Shown: positions 1 through 7,261 of the stretch, one piece after another | Layout: every line of letters starts with the position of its first letter | How positions within the stretch are numbered: position 1 is the stretch's first letter | From: DATAYA01 sp036272815 | Lineage (GTDB): Bacteria; Pseudomonadota; Alphaproteobacteria; Acetobacterales; Acetobacteraceae | Assembly: GCA_036272815.1 (NCBI GenBank) | Contig: DATAYA010000232.1 | Span: forward strand, 1 to 14,263 | DNA: 14,263 nt | Direction: 5' to 3' | Notes under the pieces: model-generated | The model's input: only the letters and a program-made list of their open reading frames with translations | Databases searched by the model: none | Told to the model about the DNA's origin: nothing | Position numbers and translations under genes: made by a program

Positions 1-27
1 GGGTCAAGGGGCAGAGCCCTTTGCCTT
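1..27. repeat. Short GC-rich hairpin element at the left edge
   Basis: The first bases hold an imperfect hairpin: AAGGGGC, loop AGA, then GCCCTT, with one bulged G. It has the same layout (GGG, GC, purine-GA loop, GCCC) as the hairpin CTGGGC-GGA-GCCCAG at 11456-11470. It is cut by the window edge, so its full extent is unknown. It may be a copy of a dispersed palindromic element or the end of an upstream terminator. Confidence 0.3.
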
Positions 28-35
28 TGCTCCCG

Positions 36-857
36 ATGAAAGCCCCCCAAGCCCTCCGCACCATGCTTCGCGGCCTGCCGGTGATGACCCCCGGCTCCGT
101 GTGGCTCGCCGGCGGCGGCCCCGGCGATCCGGGCCTGCTGACGGTGGCGGCCGTGGCCGCGCTGGCACAGGCCGATGCAGTCGTCCACGACGCGCTGATC
201 GATCCGCGCGTGTTCGCGCTGGCGCGTCCCGATGCGACCCTCGAACTGGCCGGCAAGCGGGGCGGCCGTCCGTCCGCGTTGCAGGACGACATCAGCGACC
301 GGTTGATCGCCCTGGCCCGAGCGGGCCGGCGCGTGCTGCGGCTGAAGGGCGGCGACCCGCTGGTGTTCGGCCGCGGCGGCGAGGAGGCGTTCGCCCTGGC
401 GCGGGCCGGCATCCCGTTCCGGCTGCTGCCGGGCGTCACCGCCGGGCTCGCGGGGCTGGCCGCGGCGGGAATCCCGGCGACGCTGCGCGGCGTCAATCAG
501 GCGATCGTGCTGGCGACCGGGCACGACCCGGAAGGCGGCCTCGACTGGGCGGCGCTGGCGCGGCTCGACCAGCCGATCGTGCTCTACATGGCGCGCCGCA
601 GCGTCGGCGCGATCGCGCGCGCGATGCTGTCGGGCGGCATCGATGCCGAGATGCCGGCGGCGATCGTCACCGCCGCCACGACGGTCCGGCAGCGCGTCGC
701 GGTCACCACGCTGCGGGGATTGCAGGCCGCCGCGGCTTCGGTGCCCGAAGCAGATCCGGCAATCGTGGTGATCGGCCGCATCGTCGCCGCCCGCGCGTCG
801 CTCGCGGCGCTGCTGGCGCAGGCGGAGCAGAGGCGGGCATGGCTGCTGCCGGCCTGA
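36..857 (+). CDS. cobA: Uroporphyrinogen-III C-methyltransferase (SUMT)
   Basis: Transfers two methyl groups from S-adenosylmethionine to uroporphyrinogen III, giving precorrin-2, the entry to the corrin branch of tetrapyrrole synthesis in the cytoplasm. The N-terminal glycine-rich motif GGGPGDPGLLT, the central motif RLKGGDPLVFGRGGEE and the segment GVTAGLAGLAAAGIP are the SUMT signature blocks. With 273 residues it matches stand-alone CobA (about 280) rather than the longer trifunctional CysG. The start is uncertain: ATG 36 is used here, ATG 63 and ATG 84 are in frame, TTG 21 is possible, and none has a good ribosome binding site. Only 35 bases of upstream DNA are present, so the promoter or a cobalamin riboswitch would lie outside. 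Its last 19 bases overlap cobB, indicating translational coupling. Confidence 0.95.
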   Translation: MKAPQALRTMLRGLPVMTPGSVWLAGGGPGDPGLLTVAAVAALAQADAVVHDALIDPRVFALARPDATLELAGKRGGRPSALQDDISDRLIALARAGRRVLRLKGGDPLVFGRGGEEAFALARAGIPFRLLPGVTAGLAGLAAAGIPATLRGVNQAIVLATGHDPEGGLDWAALARLDQPIVLYMARRSVGAIARAMLSGGIDAEMPAAIVTAATTVRQRVAVTTLRGLQAAAASVPEADPAIVVIGRIVAARASLAALLAQAEQRRAWLLPA

Positions 858-2149
858 TCGTCGCCGCCCCCCGCTCCGGCGCCGGCAAGACCACCGTAAC
901 GCTCGGCCTGCTGGCGGCGTGGCACCGGGCCGGCGTGGCGGTGCGGGCGGCGAAGGCGGGGCCGGACTATATCGACCCCGGCTTCCACGCGGGGGCGACC
1001 GGCGCGTCCGGGGTCAACCTGGATAGCTGGGCCATGCCGCCCGGGCTGCTCGATGCGCTTGTGGCCGAGGCCGGCCGGGATGCCGCGCTGCTGGTCATCG
1101 AGGCTGCCATGGGGCTGTTTGACGGCGCCGCCGCGGCGGAGGGACGCAGCGGATCGGCCGCCGACCTCGCTGCACGGTTCGCACTGCCGGTGCTGATGGT
1201 GCTCGACGTCTCCGGGCAGGCGCAGTCGGCCGCTGCCGTCGCGCGCGGCTTCGCGACCCACCGGCCGGGCGTGCGCGTCGGCGGCGTGGTGCTGAACCGG
1301 GTGGCGAGCCCCCGCCACGAAGCCGCCGCCGCGGATGCGATCGCGGCGATCGGGCTGCCGGTCCTGGGCGCGCTGCCGCGGGATGCGAAAATGATGCTGC
1401 CGGAGCGGCATCTCGGGCTGGTGCAGGCCGGCGAGCATCCGGACCTCGCCGCCCTGCTGGCGCAACTCGCCGAACGCGCGGCGCGGCATCTCGACCTCGA
1501 CGAGATCCGCCGCATGGCGAGCCCGCTTGATGTGGCGCCCGGAACCGCGCGCCGGCTGCCTCCGCCCGGCCAGCGCGTCGCCCTCGCGCAGGATGCCGCG
1601 TTCGGCTTCACCTACCCGCACCTGCTCGCCGGCTGGCGTGCTGCCGGGGCCGAGATCGTGCCGTTCTCGCCGCTCGATGACGCGCCGCCGCCGGAGGATT
1701 GCGACGCCTGCTGGCTGCCCGGCGGCTACCCCGAGCTGCACGCCGGCCGCCTCGCCGCCGCCGGCCGTTTCCGCGCCGGCCTCGCCCGCTTCGCCCGGAC
1801 GCGGCCGGTGCATGGCGAGTGCGGCGGCTACATGGTGCTCGGCCGGGCGCTGCAGGATGCCGCCGGCGCGTGGCATGAGATGGCCGGGTTGCTCGGCCAC
1901 GCGACCAGCTTCGCCACCCGCCGCCTCAGCCTCGGCTACCGGCGCGCGCGGCTGTGCGCCGATGGGCCGCTCGGCCCCGCCGGCACCTGGCTGCGCGGCC
2001 ACGAGTTCCATTACGCCACGCAATCCGAACCGGGCACGGATGCGTCTTTCGCCGAGATCGAGGACGCCGGCGGCGCCCGCCTCGGCGCCGCCGGCGGCAG
2101 ACGCGGGCGCGTCTCCGGCAGCTTCTTCCACGTCATCGCCGAGGAGTGA
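839..2149 (+). CDS. cobB: Cobyrinate / hydrogenobyrinate a,c-diamide synthase
   Basis: ATP- and glutamine-dependent amidation of the a and c side chains of (hydrogeno)byrinic acid in cobalamin synthesis. The 436-residue protein has the family's two domains. The N-terminal P-loop domain carries SGAGKTT (Lys17) and GPDYIDPGFH (residues 41-50). The C-terminal class-I glutaminase-like domain carries PGGYPELHA (from residue 294), nucleophile Cys328 in HGECGGYMVLG, and the closing His431 in SFFHVIAEE. ATG 839 was chosen because it begins the P-loop domain at the expected distance, and AGAGG lies just upstream. The same frame stays open far upstream inside cobA, but that part is shadow. It overlaps cobA by 19 bases, and cobT starts 5 bases after its stop. 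The name cbiA applies if the anaerobic pathway is used; the P. denitrificans-like neighbours favour cobB. Confidence 0.95.
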   Translation: MAAAGLIVAAPRSGAGKTTVTLGLLAAWHRAGVAVRAAKAGPDYIDPGFHAGATGASGVNLDSWAMPPGLLDALVAEAGRDAALLVIEAAMGLFDGAAAAEGRSGSAADLAARFALPVLMVLDVSGQAQSAAAVARGFATHRPGVRVGGVVLNRVASPRHEAAAADAIAAIGLPVLGALPRDAKMMLPERHLGLVQAGEHPDLAALLAQLAERAARHLDLDEIRRMASPLDVAPGTARRLPPPGQRVALAQDAAFGFTYPHLLAGWRAAGAEIVPFSPLDDAPPPEDCDACWLPGGYPELHAGRLAAAGRFRAGLARFARTRPVHGECGGYMVLGRALQDAAGAWHEMAGLLGHATSFATRRLSLGYRRARLCADGPLGPAGTWLRGHEFHYATQSEPGTDASFAEIEDAGGARLGAAGGRRGRVSGSFFHVIAEE

Positions 2150-2154
2150 CCGAG

Positions 2155-3171
2155 ATGGACCGCTTTCCGAGCCTCGACGCCCTCCGCGATGCCTGTCGCG
2201 ACCTGCCGCCCGGCGATGCGACGGCTGCCGAGGCAGTCGCGCGGCGACAGTCGCGGCTGACCAAGCCGCCCGGCAGCCTCGGCCGGCTCGAGACGCTGGT
2301 GGCATGGCTGGCGCGCTGGCAGGGCCGGGCGATGCCCCGCCTCGACCACGTCGCGGTGGTGGTGTTCGCGGGCAACCACGGCATCACGGCGCGCGGCGTC
2401 TCCGCCTACCCGGCCGAGGTCACCCGGCAGATGGTCGCCAATTTCGACACCGGCGGCGCCGCCATCAACCAGCTCGCCGCCGCCGCCGGGGCGAGGCTGC
2501 GCGTCGTGCCGCTGGCGCTCGACCGGCCGACCGCGGACTTCACCGAGGCGCCGGCGCTGGACGAGGCGGCGTTCCTGGACGCGGTGGCGGCGGGCGCGGC
2601 GGCGATCCCCGATCCCTGCGACCTGCTCTGCCTGGGCGAGATGGGCATCGGCAACACCACGGCGGCGGCGGCCCTCGCGGCGGCACTGTTCGGCGGCGGC
2701 GCTTCCGTCTGGGTGGGGCGGGGCACCGGCGTCGACGATGCAGGCCTCGGCCGCAAGCGCGCCGCGATCGAAGCCGGGCTCGCCCGCCACGCAGCGGCGC
2801 TCGCCGACCCGCTGGCGGCGGCTTCCTGCCTCGGCGGCCGGGAGCTGGCGGCGATCCTCGGCGCGGCGCTCGCGGCACGGCGGCGCGGCATTCCGGTGGT
2901 GCTGGACGGCTTCGTCTGCACCGCCGCCGCCGCCCCGCTGGCGCGGCTGGCCCCGGGCGGTCTCGACCATGCGGTGCTCGGGCACGTCTCGGCCGAGGCC
3001 GGGCACCGGGCGCTGGCGGAGGCGCTCGGGCTGGTGCCGCTGCTCGATCTCGGGATGCGGCTGGGGGAGGCGTCCGGGGCGGCGCTGGCGGTGCCGCTTC
3101 TGCGGGCGGCGCTGGCGTGCCATGCGGGGATGGCGACGTTCGAGGGGGCGGGGGTTTCGGACCGGCAGTGA
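2155..3171 (+). CDS. cobT: Nicotinate-nucleotide:DMB phosphoribosyltransferase
   Basis: Transfers phosphoribose from nicotinate mononucleotide to 5,6-dimethylbenzimidazole, making alpha-ribazole 5'-phosphate for the lower ligand of cobalamin. The 338-residue length fits the family. Visible family blocks are LTKPPGSLGRLE near residue 36, FAGNHGITARGVSAYP near 70, GEMGIGNTTAAAAL around 161-174, and the C-terminal MATFEGAGVSD. Glu330 there corresponds to the catalytic glutamate (Glu317 in Salmonella CobT). ATG 2155 was chosen because GAGGAG ends 8 bases upstream; the open frame reaching back into cobB has no support. The stop codon overlaps the GTG start of cobS in the four-base pattern GTGA, so the two are likely translated together. 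Confidence 0.95.
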   Translation: MDRFPSLDALRDACRDLPPGDATAAEAVARRQSRLTKPPGSLGRLETLVAWLARWQGRAMPRLDHVAVVVFAGNHGITARGVSAYPAEVTRQMVANFDTGGAAINQLAAAAGARLRVVPLALDRPTADFTEAPALDEAAFLDAVAAGAAAIPDPCDLLCLGEMGIGNTTAAAALAAALFGGGASVWVGRGTGVDDAGLGRKRAAIEAGLARHAAALADPLAAASCLGGRELAAILGAALAARRRGIPVVLDGFVCTAAAAPLARLAPGGLDHAVLGHVSAEAGHRALAEALGLVPLLDLGMRLGEASGAALAVPLLRAALACHAGMATFEGAGVSDRQ

Positions 3172-3935
3172 AGGCCAGGGCGCTGCTCCGGACCTCTGAA
3201 CCAGGCGTGGTTGCGGCGCTGCTCCTGCTGACTCGCCTGCCAGTCGGCCGTCGGGCGGCAGCACCTCTTCGCGAGGCAGTGTGGGCTTTCCCGCTGGTCG
3301 GCGCGGTGCTGGGCGGCCTTGGCAGCCTTGCGTTCTGGGCCGCCCGCGCGCTTGGCCTGCCACCGATCGTGGCGGCGTTCTGGACGCTGCTCGCCCTCGT
3401 GCTCGCGACCGGCGGCCTGCACGAGGACGGCTTGGCCGACGCGGCCGATGCGTTCGGTGCGCGTGTGAGCCCCGCCCGGCGCCTGGAAATCATGCGCGAC
3501 AGCCGGATCGGCAGCTATGGCGCGCTCGCGCTGCTCTTCTCGATCGGGATGCGGGCGGCAGCGATCGCCGCCATCGGGCGGCCGGGCGCGGTCGCGGCGG
3601 CGCTGGTCGTGACCGGAGCGGTCGCGCGGGCGGCGATGCTCGGGCCACTCGCCTGGCTGCCCCCGGCACGGACGGAAGGGCTCGCCGCCTCGCTCGGCGC
3701 ACCGTCGGCGCCCACGCTGGCCGTCGCCTCGGGGGTCGCGGCGGTGGCGGCGTTCGCGCTGCTGCCCGCCGGTGTCGCGGCGGGAGCGCTGGCGCTGGCG
3801 GCGCTGGTCGCGGCCGCCGTATCAGCGATCGCGCGCCGGCTGGTCGGCGGCCATACCGGCGACGTGCTGGGTGTCTGCGAGCAGGCCGCCGAGTGCGCGG
3901 TCCTCAGCCTGCTGGCGGCCGCCCTGGCTCGGTGA
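3168..3935 (+). CDS. cobS: Adenosylcobinamide-GDP ribazoletransferase (cobalamin synthase)
   Basis: Membrane enzyme that joins adenosylcobinamide-GDP with alpha-ribazole (or its phosphate) to make cobalamin (or its phosphate). Family landmarks are clear: LLLLTRLPVG near the N terminus, the metal-binding-like motif HEDGLADAADAFGA (Asp87, Asp91, Asp94), RLEIMRDSRIGSYGALAL, and near the C terminus GGHTGDVLGVCEQAAECAVL. Several Ala/Leu/Val-rich stretches between residues about 110 and 220 fit transmembrane helices. The length, 255 residues, is normal. The start is GTG 3168, overlapping the cobT stop; the open frame upstream is an artefact of GC-rich DNA. The gene ends the cobA-cobB-cobT-cobS run. 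Its last 32 bases overlap the end of the opposite-strand phosphatase gene, leaving no room for a terminator between them. Confidence 0.94.
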   Translation: MKARALLRTSEPGVVAALLLLTRLPVGRRAAAPLREAVWAFPLVGAVLGGLGSLAFWAARALGLPPIVAAFWTLLALVLATGGLHEDGLADAADAFGARVSPARRLEIMRDSRIGSYGALALLFSIGMRAAAIAAIGRPGAVAAALVVTGAVARAAMLGPLAWLPPARTEGLAASLGAPSAPTLAVASGVAAVAAFALLPAGVAAGALALAALVAAAVSAIARRLVGGHTGDVLGVCEQAAECAVLSLLAAALAR

Positions 3936-4482
3936 CGCTGCCGCAGGCGGGCGGCGGCTCCCAGAGTTCGATCTGCTGTCCGGCGATGAGGGCCGCGAGG
4001 ATTTTCAGCGGGCCGCCATGCGAGACAACGACAATGACCGGACAACCCCCTCTCCCCTCGCGGGAGATGGCGTCTTCGCCACCCTGCACCTCGGCGAGGA
4101 ACGCGCGCACCCGCGCGATCAGCGCCGCCCCCGTCTCGCCGCCCGGCGGCGCCCCCTCCATCGGATCGGCGATCCAGCGATCGACCTCCGCGCGCGGCAG
4201 GTCCCGCCACGGCCGCCCCTCCCACGCGCCGAAATCGAGTTCGTGCAGCCGCGCATCGACGCCCGGCACCGTCCCGACCGCCGTCGCGATCGCCTCCGCG
4301 ACCGCTCGGCAGCGAACCGAAGGGCTGCTCCAGACCGAGGCCGGCGCCCCGCCGAGCCGGGCCATAGCCGCCGCGACGGTTGCGCGTCCGTCGCCCGCGG
4401 GAAGCTCGCAGCGGCCATAGCAGAGCCCGTCCGCCCCCGGCGCCGCCGGATGCCGGATCAGGAGGAGGCGCCGCCGTCCCAC
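3904..4482 (-). CDS. cobC: CobC-like histidine phosphatase (probable alpha-ribazole phosphatase)
   Basis: Histidine phosphatase superfamily member of 192 residues, probably removing the 5'-phosphate of alpha-ribazole phosphate or adenosylcobalamin phosphate in nucleotide-loop assembly. It has the nucleophile motif LLLIRHPAAP (Arg10, His11), CYGRCELP, LHELDFGAWEGRPW with the likely acid Glu81, and the second catalytic histidine in VVVSHGGPLKIL (His155). RHP in place of RHG is, from memory, common in bacterial CobC-like proteins. The start is GTG 4482, 25 bases inside the end of the upstream HAD gene; no ATG fits the N terminus. The symbol follows Salmonella usage (P. denitrificans cobC is a different enzyme). 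The B12 assignment rests on convergence with cobT-cobS. The fold is certain; the substrate is inferred. Confidence 0.82.
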   Translation of the reverse strand: MGRRRLLLIRHPAAPGADGLCYGRCELPAGDGRATVAAAMARLGGAPASVWSSPSVRCRAVAEAIATAVGTVPGVDARLHELDFGAWEGRPWRDLPRAEVDRWIADPMEGAPPGGETGAALIARVRAFLAEVQGGEDAISREGRGGCPVIVVVSHGGPLKILAALIAGQQIELWEPPPACGSVTEPGRPPAG

Positions 4483-5324
4483 GCGAAGCTGTCCAGCACC
4501 GCGTCCGGCCACGCGCCGACGCGGGCGCACTCGGCGAGGATATCGGCGTCGCTCGCCGCCGCGACGATCCCCTTGCGCACCAGGGCGGCGGCGCACCCTG
4601 CCGCGCGAGCGCCGGCAATGTCGTGCTCGACGCTGTCGCCGAGGCCGACCACGCGGTTGCGCGCCGGTCCGCCCAAGGCTGCGATGACGTGGTCGTAGAT
4701 CGCCCGGTGCGGCTTGCCGACCCAGGTGACGCGCCCGCCCAGCGCCTCGTACATCGCCGCGATCTGCCCGGCTCCCGCGGCGAACCCTCGCGCGGTCAGC
4801 ATGGTCCGGTCGGGATTGAGGCACAGCGCCGGCAATCCGCGCCGCGCCGCCGGCGCCAGCGCCGCCTCGTACGAGGCGAGCGGGCGCGTGTCGGCATCGC
4901 TGCCGGCGATCACCACGAGGTCGGCCACCGCCGCGTCGTCGGTGACCGCGAGGCCGGTGCCCTCGATCGGCGAGGCGTCGCCACCGCGCGCGAACAGCAG
5001 GCAGCGCCGCGCCCCCTCCGCCAGGGCGCCCTGCCGCAGGAGCATGTGCGCGAACTCGCCCGAAGTCATGAACAGGTCATAGGCATCGCCCGGAATGCCC
5101 ATCGCCGCGAGCCGCTCGGCGTTCAGGTGCGCCCGCCGGCCGGAGTTCGACAGCAGTGCGACACGCTTTCCCGCGGCCCGCAGGGCAAGCAGGGCATCGC
5201 ACGCGCCGGGATAGAGCCGCACCCCGTCGGTCAGCACGCCGAACTGATCCACCAGAAAAGCATCGTTGCGGCCGGCGAGGTCGGCGAGGCGCGCAGGCGG
5301 CGGCAGGCGGTCGCGATCCGTCAT
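4458..5324 (-). CDS. HAD-superfamily subclass IIA hydrolase (TIGR01459-like)
   Basis: A 288-residue HAD phosphatase-like protein of the NagD-like subclass IIA. Motif I is FLVDQFGVLTDG (Asp26, with Phe at the usual second Asp position), motif II is LLSNSGRR (Ser59), the motif III lysine is Lys204 in WVGKPH, and motif IV is GLGDSVEHDI (Asp230, Asp235). The C2-type cap lies between motifs II and III. The Asp-x-Phe/Trp-Gly-Val form of motif I is typical of the TIGR01459 group, whose substrate is not firmly known; a sugar or nucleotide phosphate is a guess. The start ATG 5324 lies 7 bases after the permease stop; longer versions enter that gene and lose homology. It overlaps the cobC-like gene by 25 bases, so the two are probably co-translated. 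Confidence 0.85.
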   Translation of the reverse strand: MTDRDRLPPPARLADLAGRNDAFLVDQFGVLTDGVRLYPGACDALLALRAAGKRVALLSNSGRRAHLNAERLAAMGIPGDAYDLFMTSGEFAHMLLRQGALAEGARRCLLFARGGDASPIEGTGLAVTDDAAVADLVVIAGSDADTRPLASYEAALAPAARRGLPALCLNPDRTMLTARGFAAGAGQIAAMYEALGGRVTWVGKPHRAIYDHVIAALGGPARNRVVGLGDSVEHDIAGARAAGCAAALVRKGIVAAASDADILAECARVGAWPDAVLDSFAWDGGASS

Positions 5325-5331
5325 ATCGGTC

Positions 5332-6291
5332 TCATGTCCCGTCGCGCTCCCCGATCCAGTGTGGTGTCGGTGCCGCCGGCTGCAACGCAAGACGCCGGGC
5401 CCGCAGCACGGCGCGCCGCTCGGCTCCCACCAGCAGCAGCCCCGCGCCGAGGATCAGGGCCGCTCCGGCGAACACCGCCGGGCGCGGGATGTCGCCCCAG
5501 ATCAGGAAACCGAGCAGGAACGCCCAGATCAGCGAGCTGTACTCGAAGGTCGCGACCAGCGAGGCCGGCGCATGGCGCGCGCCCTCGAACAGCAGGAACT
5601 GCGCGGCACCCCCCACAACGCCCACGAAGGCCAGCAGCGCCATCTGCCCCGGCGCCGGCGGGTGCCAGCCGAAGGTCAGGCAGCCGATCGCGGTCGCGAT
5701 GAGAAAAAACCCGTTGCTGTAGAACATCTGCAGCAGCGAACTCTCGCGCCGGGCGATGCGCCGCATCAGGATGATGGCGTAGGCCCAGAACGCGGCGGCC
5801 ACCATCACCAGCAACGTGTCGCGCGAGGGCCGGATGCCGAGCGGATCGGCCGCCACCAGCACGCCCGCGAAACCGACGGCGACCGCAATCCAGCGGCCGC
5901 GCCCGACCCGCTCACCGAGCAGCGGCGCCGACATCACCGTGACCAGGATCGGCGCCGAGAAATAGAGCGTCACAAGCTGCGCCAGCGGCGTTCGCCGCGC
6001 GGCGGTGTAGTAGCAGAGCCACGCTGCCAGCGTGATCGCGCCACGGAGCACGAGCGCGCCCTTGAGCGGTGTCGCGATTGCCCGCGCGAGCAGCCGGCCG
6101 CGCCCGACCGCGAGGCAGAAGGCGACAATCGCGGCACTGCGGCAGAGCAGGACCTGCCAGACCGGCAGCACCGCCACCAGCCATTTGATCGAGGCGTCGT
6201 GCAACGAGAACAGCGCGTAGGCGGCGACGCTGAGGCCGATCCCCAGCATGACGCGGGGCATCACCTCCGGCGCATCGGCGAGCGGGCACAT
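5332..6291 (-). CDS. EamA / drug-metabolite transporter family permease
   Basis: Inner-membrane permease of 319 residues with the two-fold EamA layout: two halves of about five hydrophobic helices, 10 in all. The first half spans roughly residues 11-148 and includes ASIKWLVAVLPVWQVLLCR and the conserved APILVTVMSAPLLGERV stretch. The second half, from about 160, includes ATFEYSSLIWAFLLGFLIWGD. Both halves show the DMT pattern of a helix rich in small residues followed by a Gly-Glu/Gly-Asp turn. The polar C-terminal tail (RRAVLRARR onward) is probably cytoplasmic. ATG 6291 begins 5 bases after the protease gene stop, with AGGA about a dozen bases upstream; ATG 6261 is a weaker alternative. The substrate cannot be read from the sequence; exporters of amino acids or metabolites are common in this family. 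Confidence 0.88.
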   Translation of the reverse strand: MCPLADAPEVMPRVMLGIGLSVAAYALFSLHDASIKWLVAVLPVWQVLLCRSAAIVAFCLAVGRGRLLARAIATPLKGALVLRGAITLAAWLCYYTAARRTPLAQLVTLYFSAPILVTVMSAPLLGERVGRGRWIAVAVGFAGVLVAADPLGIRPSRDTLLVMVAAAFWAYAIILMRRIARRESSLLQMFYSNGFFLIATAIGCLTFGWHPPAPGQMALLAFVGVVGGAAQFLLFEGARHAPASLVATFEYSSLIWAFLLGFLIWGDIPRPAVFAGAALILGAGLLLVGAERRAVLRARRLALQPAAPTPHWIGERDGT

Positions 6292-6296
6292 CCGGC

Positions 6297-7241
6297 TCAG
6301 GGCTTCCTGACGAACAGCCGGTTCTCGTTATAGGAGAGCCAGACCGCGTGCGTGCCGAGCCAGTCGTCGCCGAGCAGCATCGCCTCGTCGGGGAGCTGGA
6401 CGGCGGCGATATCGATCGTCGGCTCCCGGGTGACCTGGCGGCCGACGCGCAAACTGTGGAACCGGAGCCGCCAGACTGGCAGACGGCGCGCATCGAGGCC
6501 GCGCCCGGCGCTCGGTCGGCCGAGGCGGCGCATGTCGATGCCGAGATAGGCGGCAGTCTCGGGCGGCATCACCGAGACCTGCGCACCGGTGTCGAGCAGG
6601 GCGCTCACCGCGCGGCCGTCGATCGCGGCGATCAGCACCATCCGGCTCCGCCGTATCCGGCGCAGCGGGATGGCGTCGTAGCCCGCAGGCGAGTCGCCGG
6701 TGTCGCCGGTGCAGACGCCGATATGCCAGAGCGTGATCCGCCCATGCGGCAGGTCGAAGGCGACGTCGAAGGCACCGAGCACGTCGGCGCCGAGAATGCC
6801 GTCGACCATCGGCGCGCCGGGTTCGCGAGGAAAGGCGGGACCGACCGCGATCACCGGGTCGCGCAGGACGAGGCCGTCGAGCGAGAACGAGCGCAGCCGC
6901 ACGATGCCGCCCGCGATTCCGCCACCCGCACCGAGCAGCCTGACGGTGTGCCCGGGCTCGGCCGTGATGCCGAGGCGCGCCAGGGCGGCCGTGGTGAGCA
7001 GGCTGCCCTCGGCGCCAGTGTCGACCAGCAGCGTGACCGGCTGGCCGTCGATGCGCGCCTGCACGAGCGGCTGCCCGCGCGGCAATGCCACCGGCAGCGA
7101 CACCACCCGCTGGATGACGCAGCCGGCGCCGGCCAGCGGCAGGCCGACGATCGGGGCAGGGCCGGGCGGCGCGGCCGTGCAGCCGGCCAGCGCCGCGCAG
7201 GCGATCGCGGCCAGAAACCGCCGGATGGATGTCGGGCGCAT
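6297..7241 (-). CDS. Lipoprotein with two retropepsin-like aspartic protease domains
   Basis: Predicted envelope lipoprotein of 314 residues. The N terminus has a short basic stretch, a hydrophobic core and the lipobox Leu18-Ala-Gly-Cys21, so the mature protein should be lipid-anchored at Cys21. Two copies of the retropepsin active-site motif follow: LLVDTGAEGSLLT (Asp74) and ALLDTGAQVSVMPPE (Asp217). Each is followed some 70-90 residues later by the family's closing block: DGILGADVLGAFDVAFDL in the first, LLGDDWLGTHAVW in the second. The two repeats could pair inside one chain, as in pepsin, rather than as a homodimer. ATG 7241 is chosen because it starts the signal peptide; a TTG at 7271 would add ten residues. 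The targets are unknown. It lies 5 bases upstream of the permease gene and 20 downstream of the TPR gene. Confidence 0.85.
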   Translation of the reverse strand: MRPTSIRRFLAAIACAALAGCTAAPPGPAPIVGLPLAGAGCVIQRVVSLPVALPRGQPLVQARIDGQPVTLLVDTGAEGSLLTTAALARLGITAEPGHTVRLLGAGGGIAGGIVRLRSFSLDGLVLRDPVIAVGPAFPREPGAPMVDGILGADVLGAFDVAFDLPHGRITLWHIGVCTGDTGDSPAGYDAIPLRRIRRSRMVLIAAIDGRAVSALLDTGAQVSVMPPETAAYLGIDMRRLGRPSAGRGLDARRLPVWRLRFHSLRVGRQVTREPTIDIAAVQLPDEAMLLGDDWLGTHAVWLSYNENRLFVRKP

Positions 7242-7261
7242 GGGCGTGATCGGGTCCGCGG

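Noticed and set aside
1..35. Cobalamin riboswitch ahead of cobA
   Set aside because: Only 35 bases are available and no B12-box sequence is seen; it could lie outside the window.
584..2305. Very long open frame on the minus strand opposite cobA/cobB
   Set aside because: Low-complexity Arg/Ala/Gly composition, no family motif, and it lies wholly opposite well-identified genes; an effect of high GC content.
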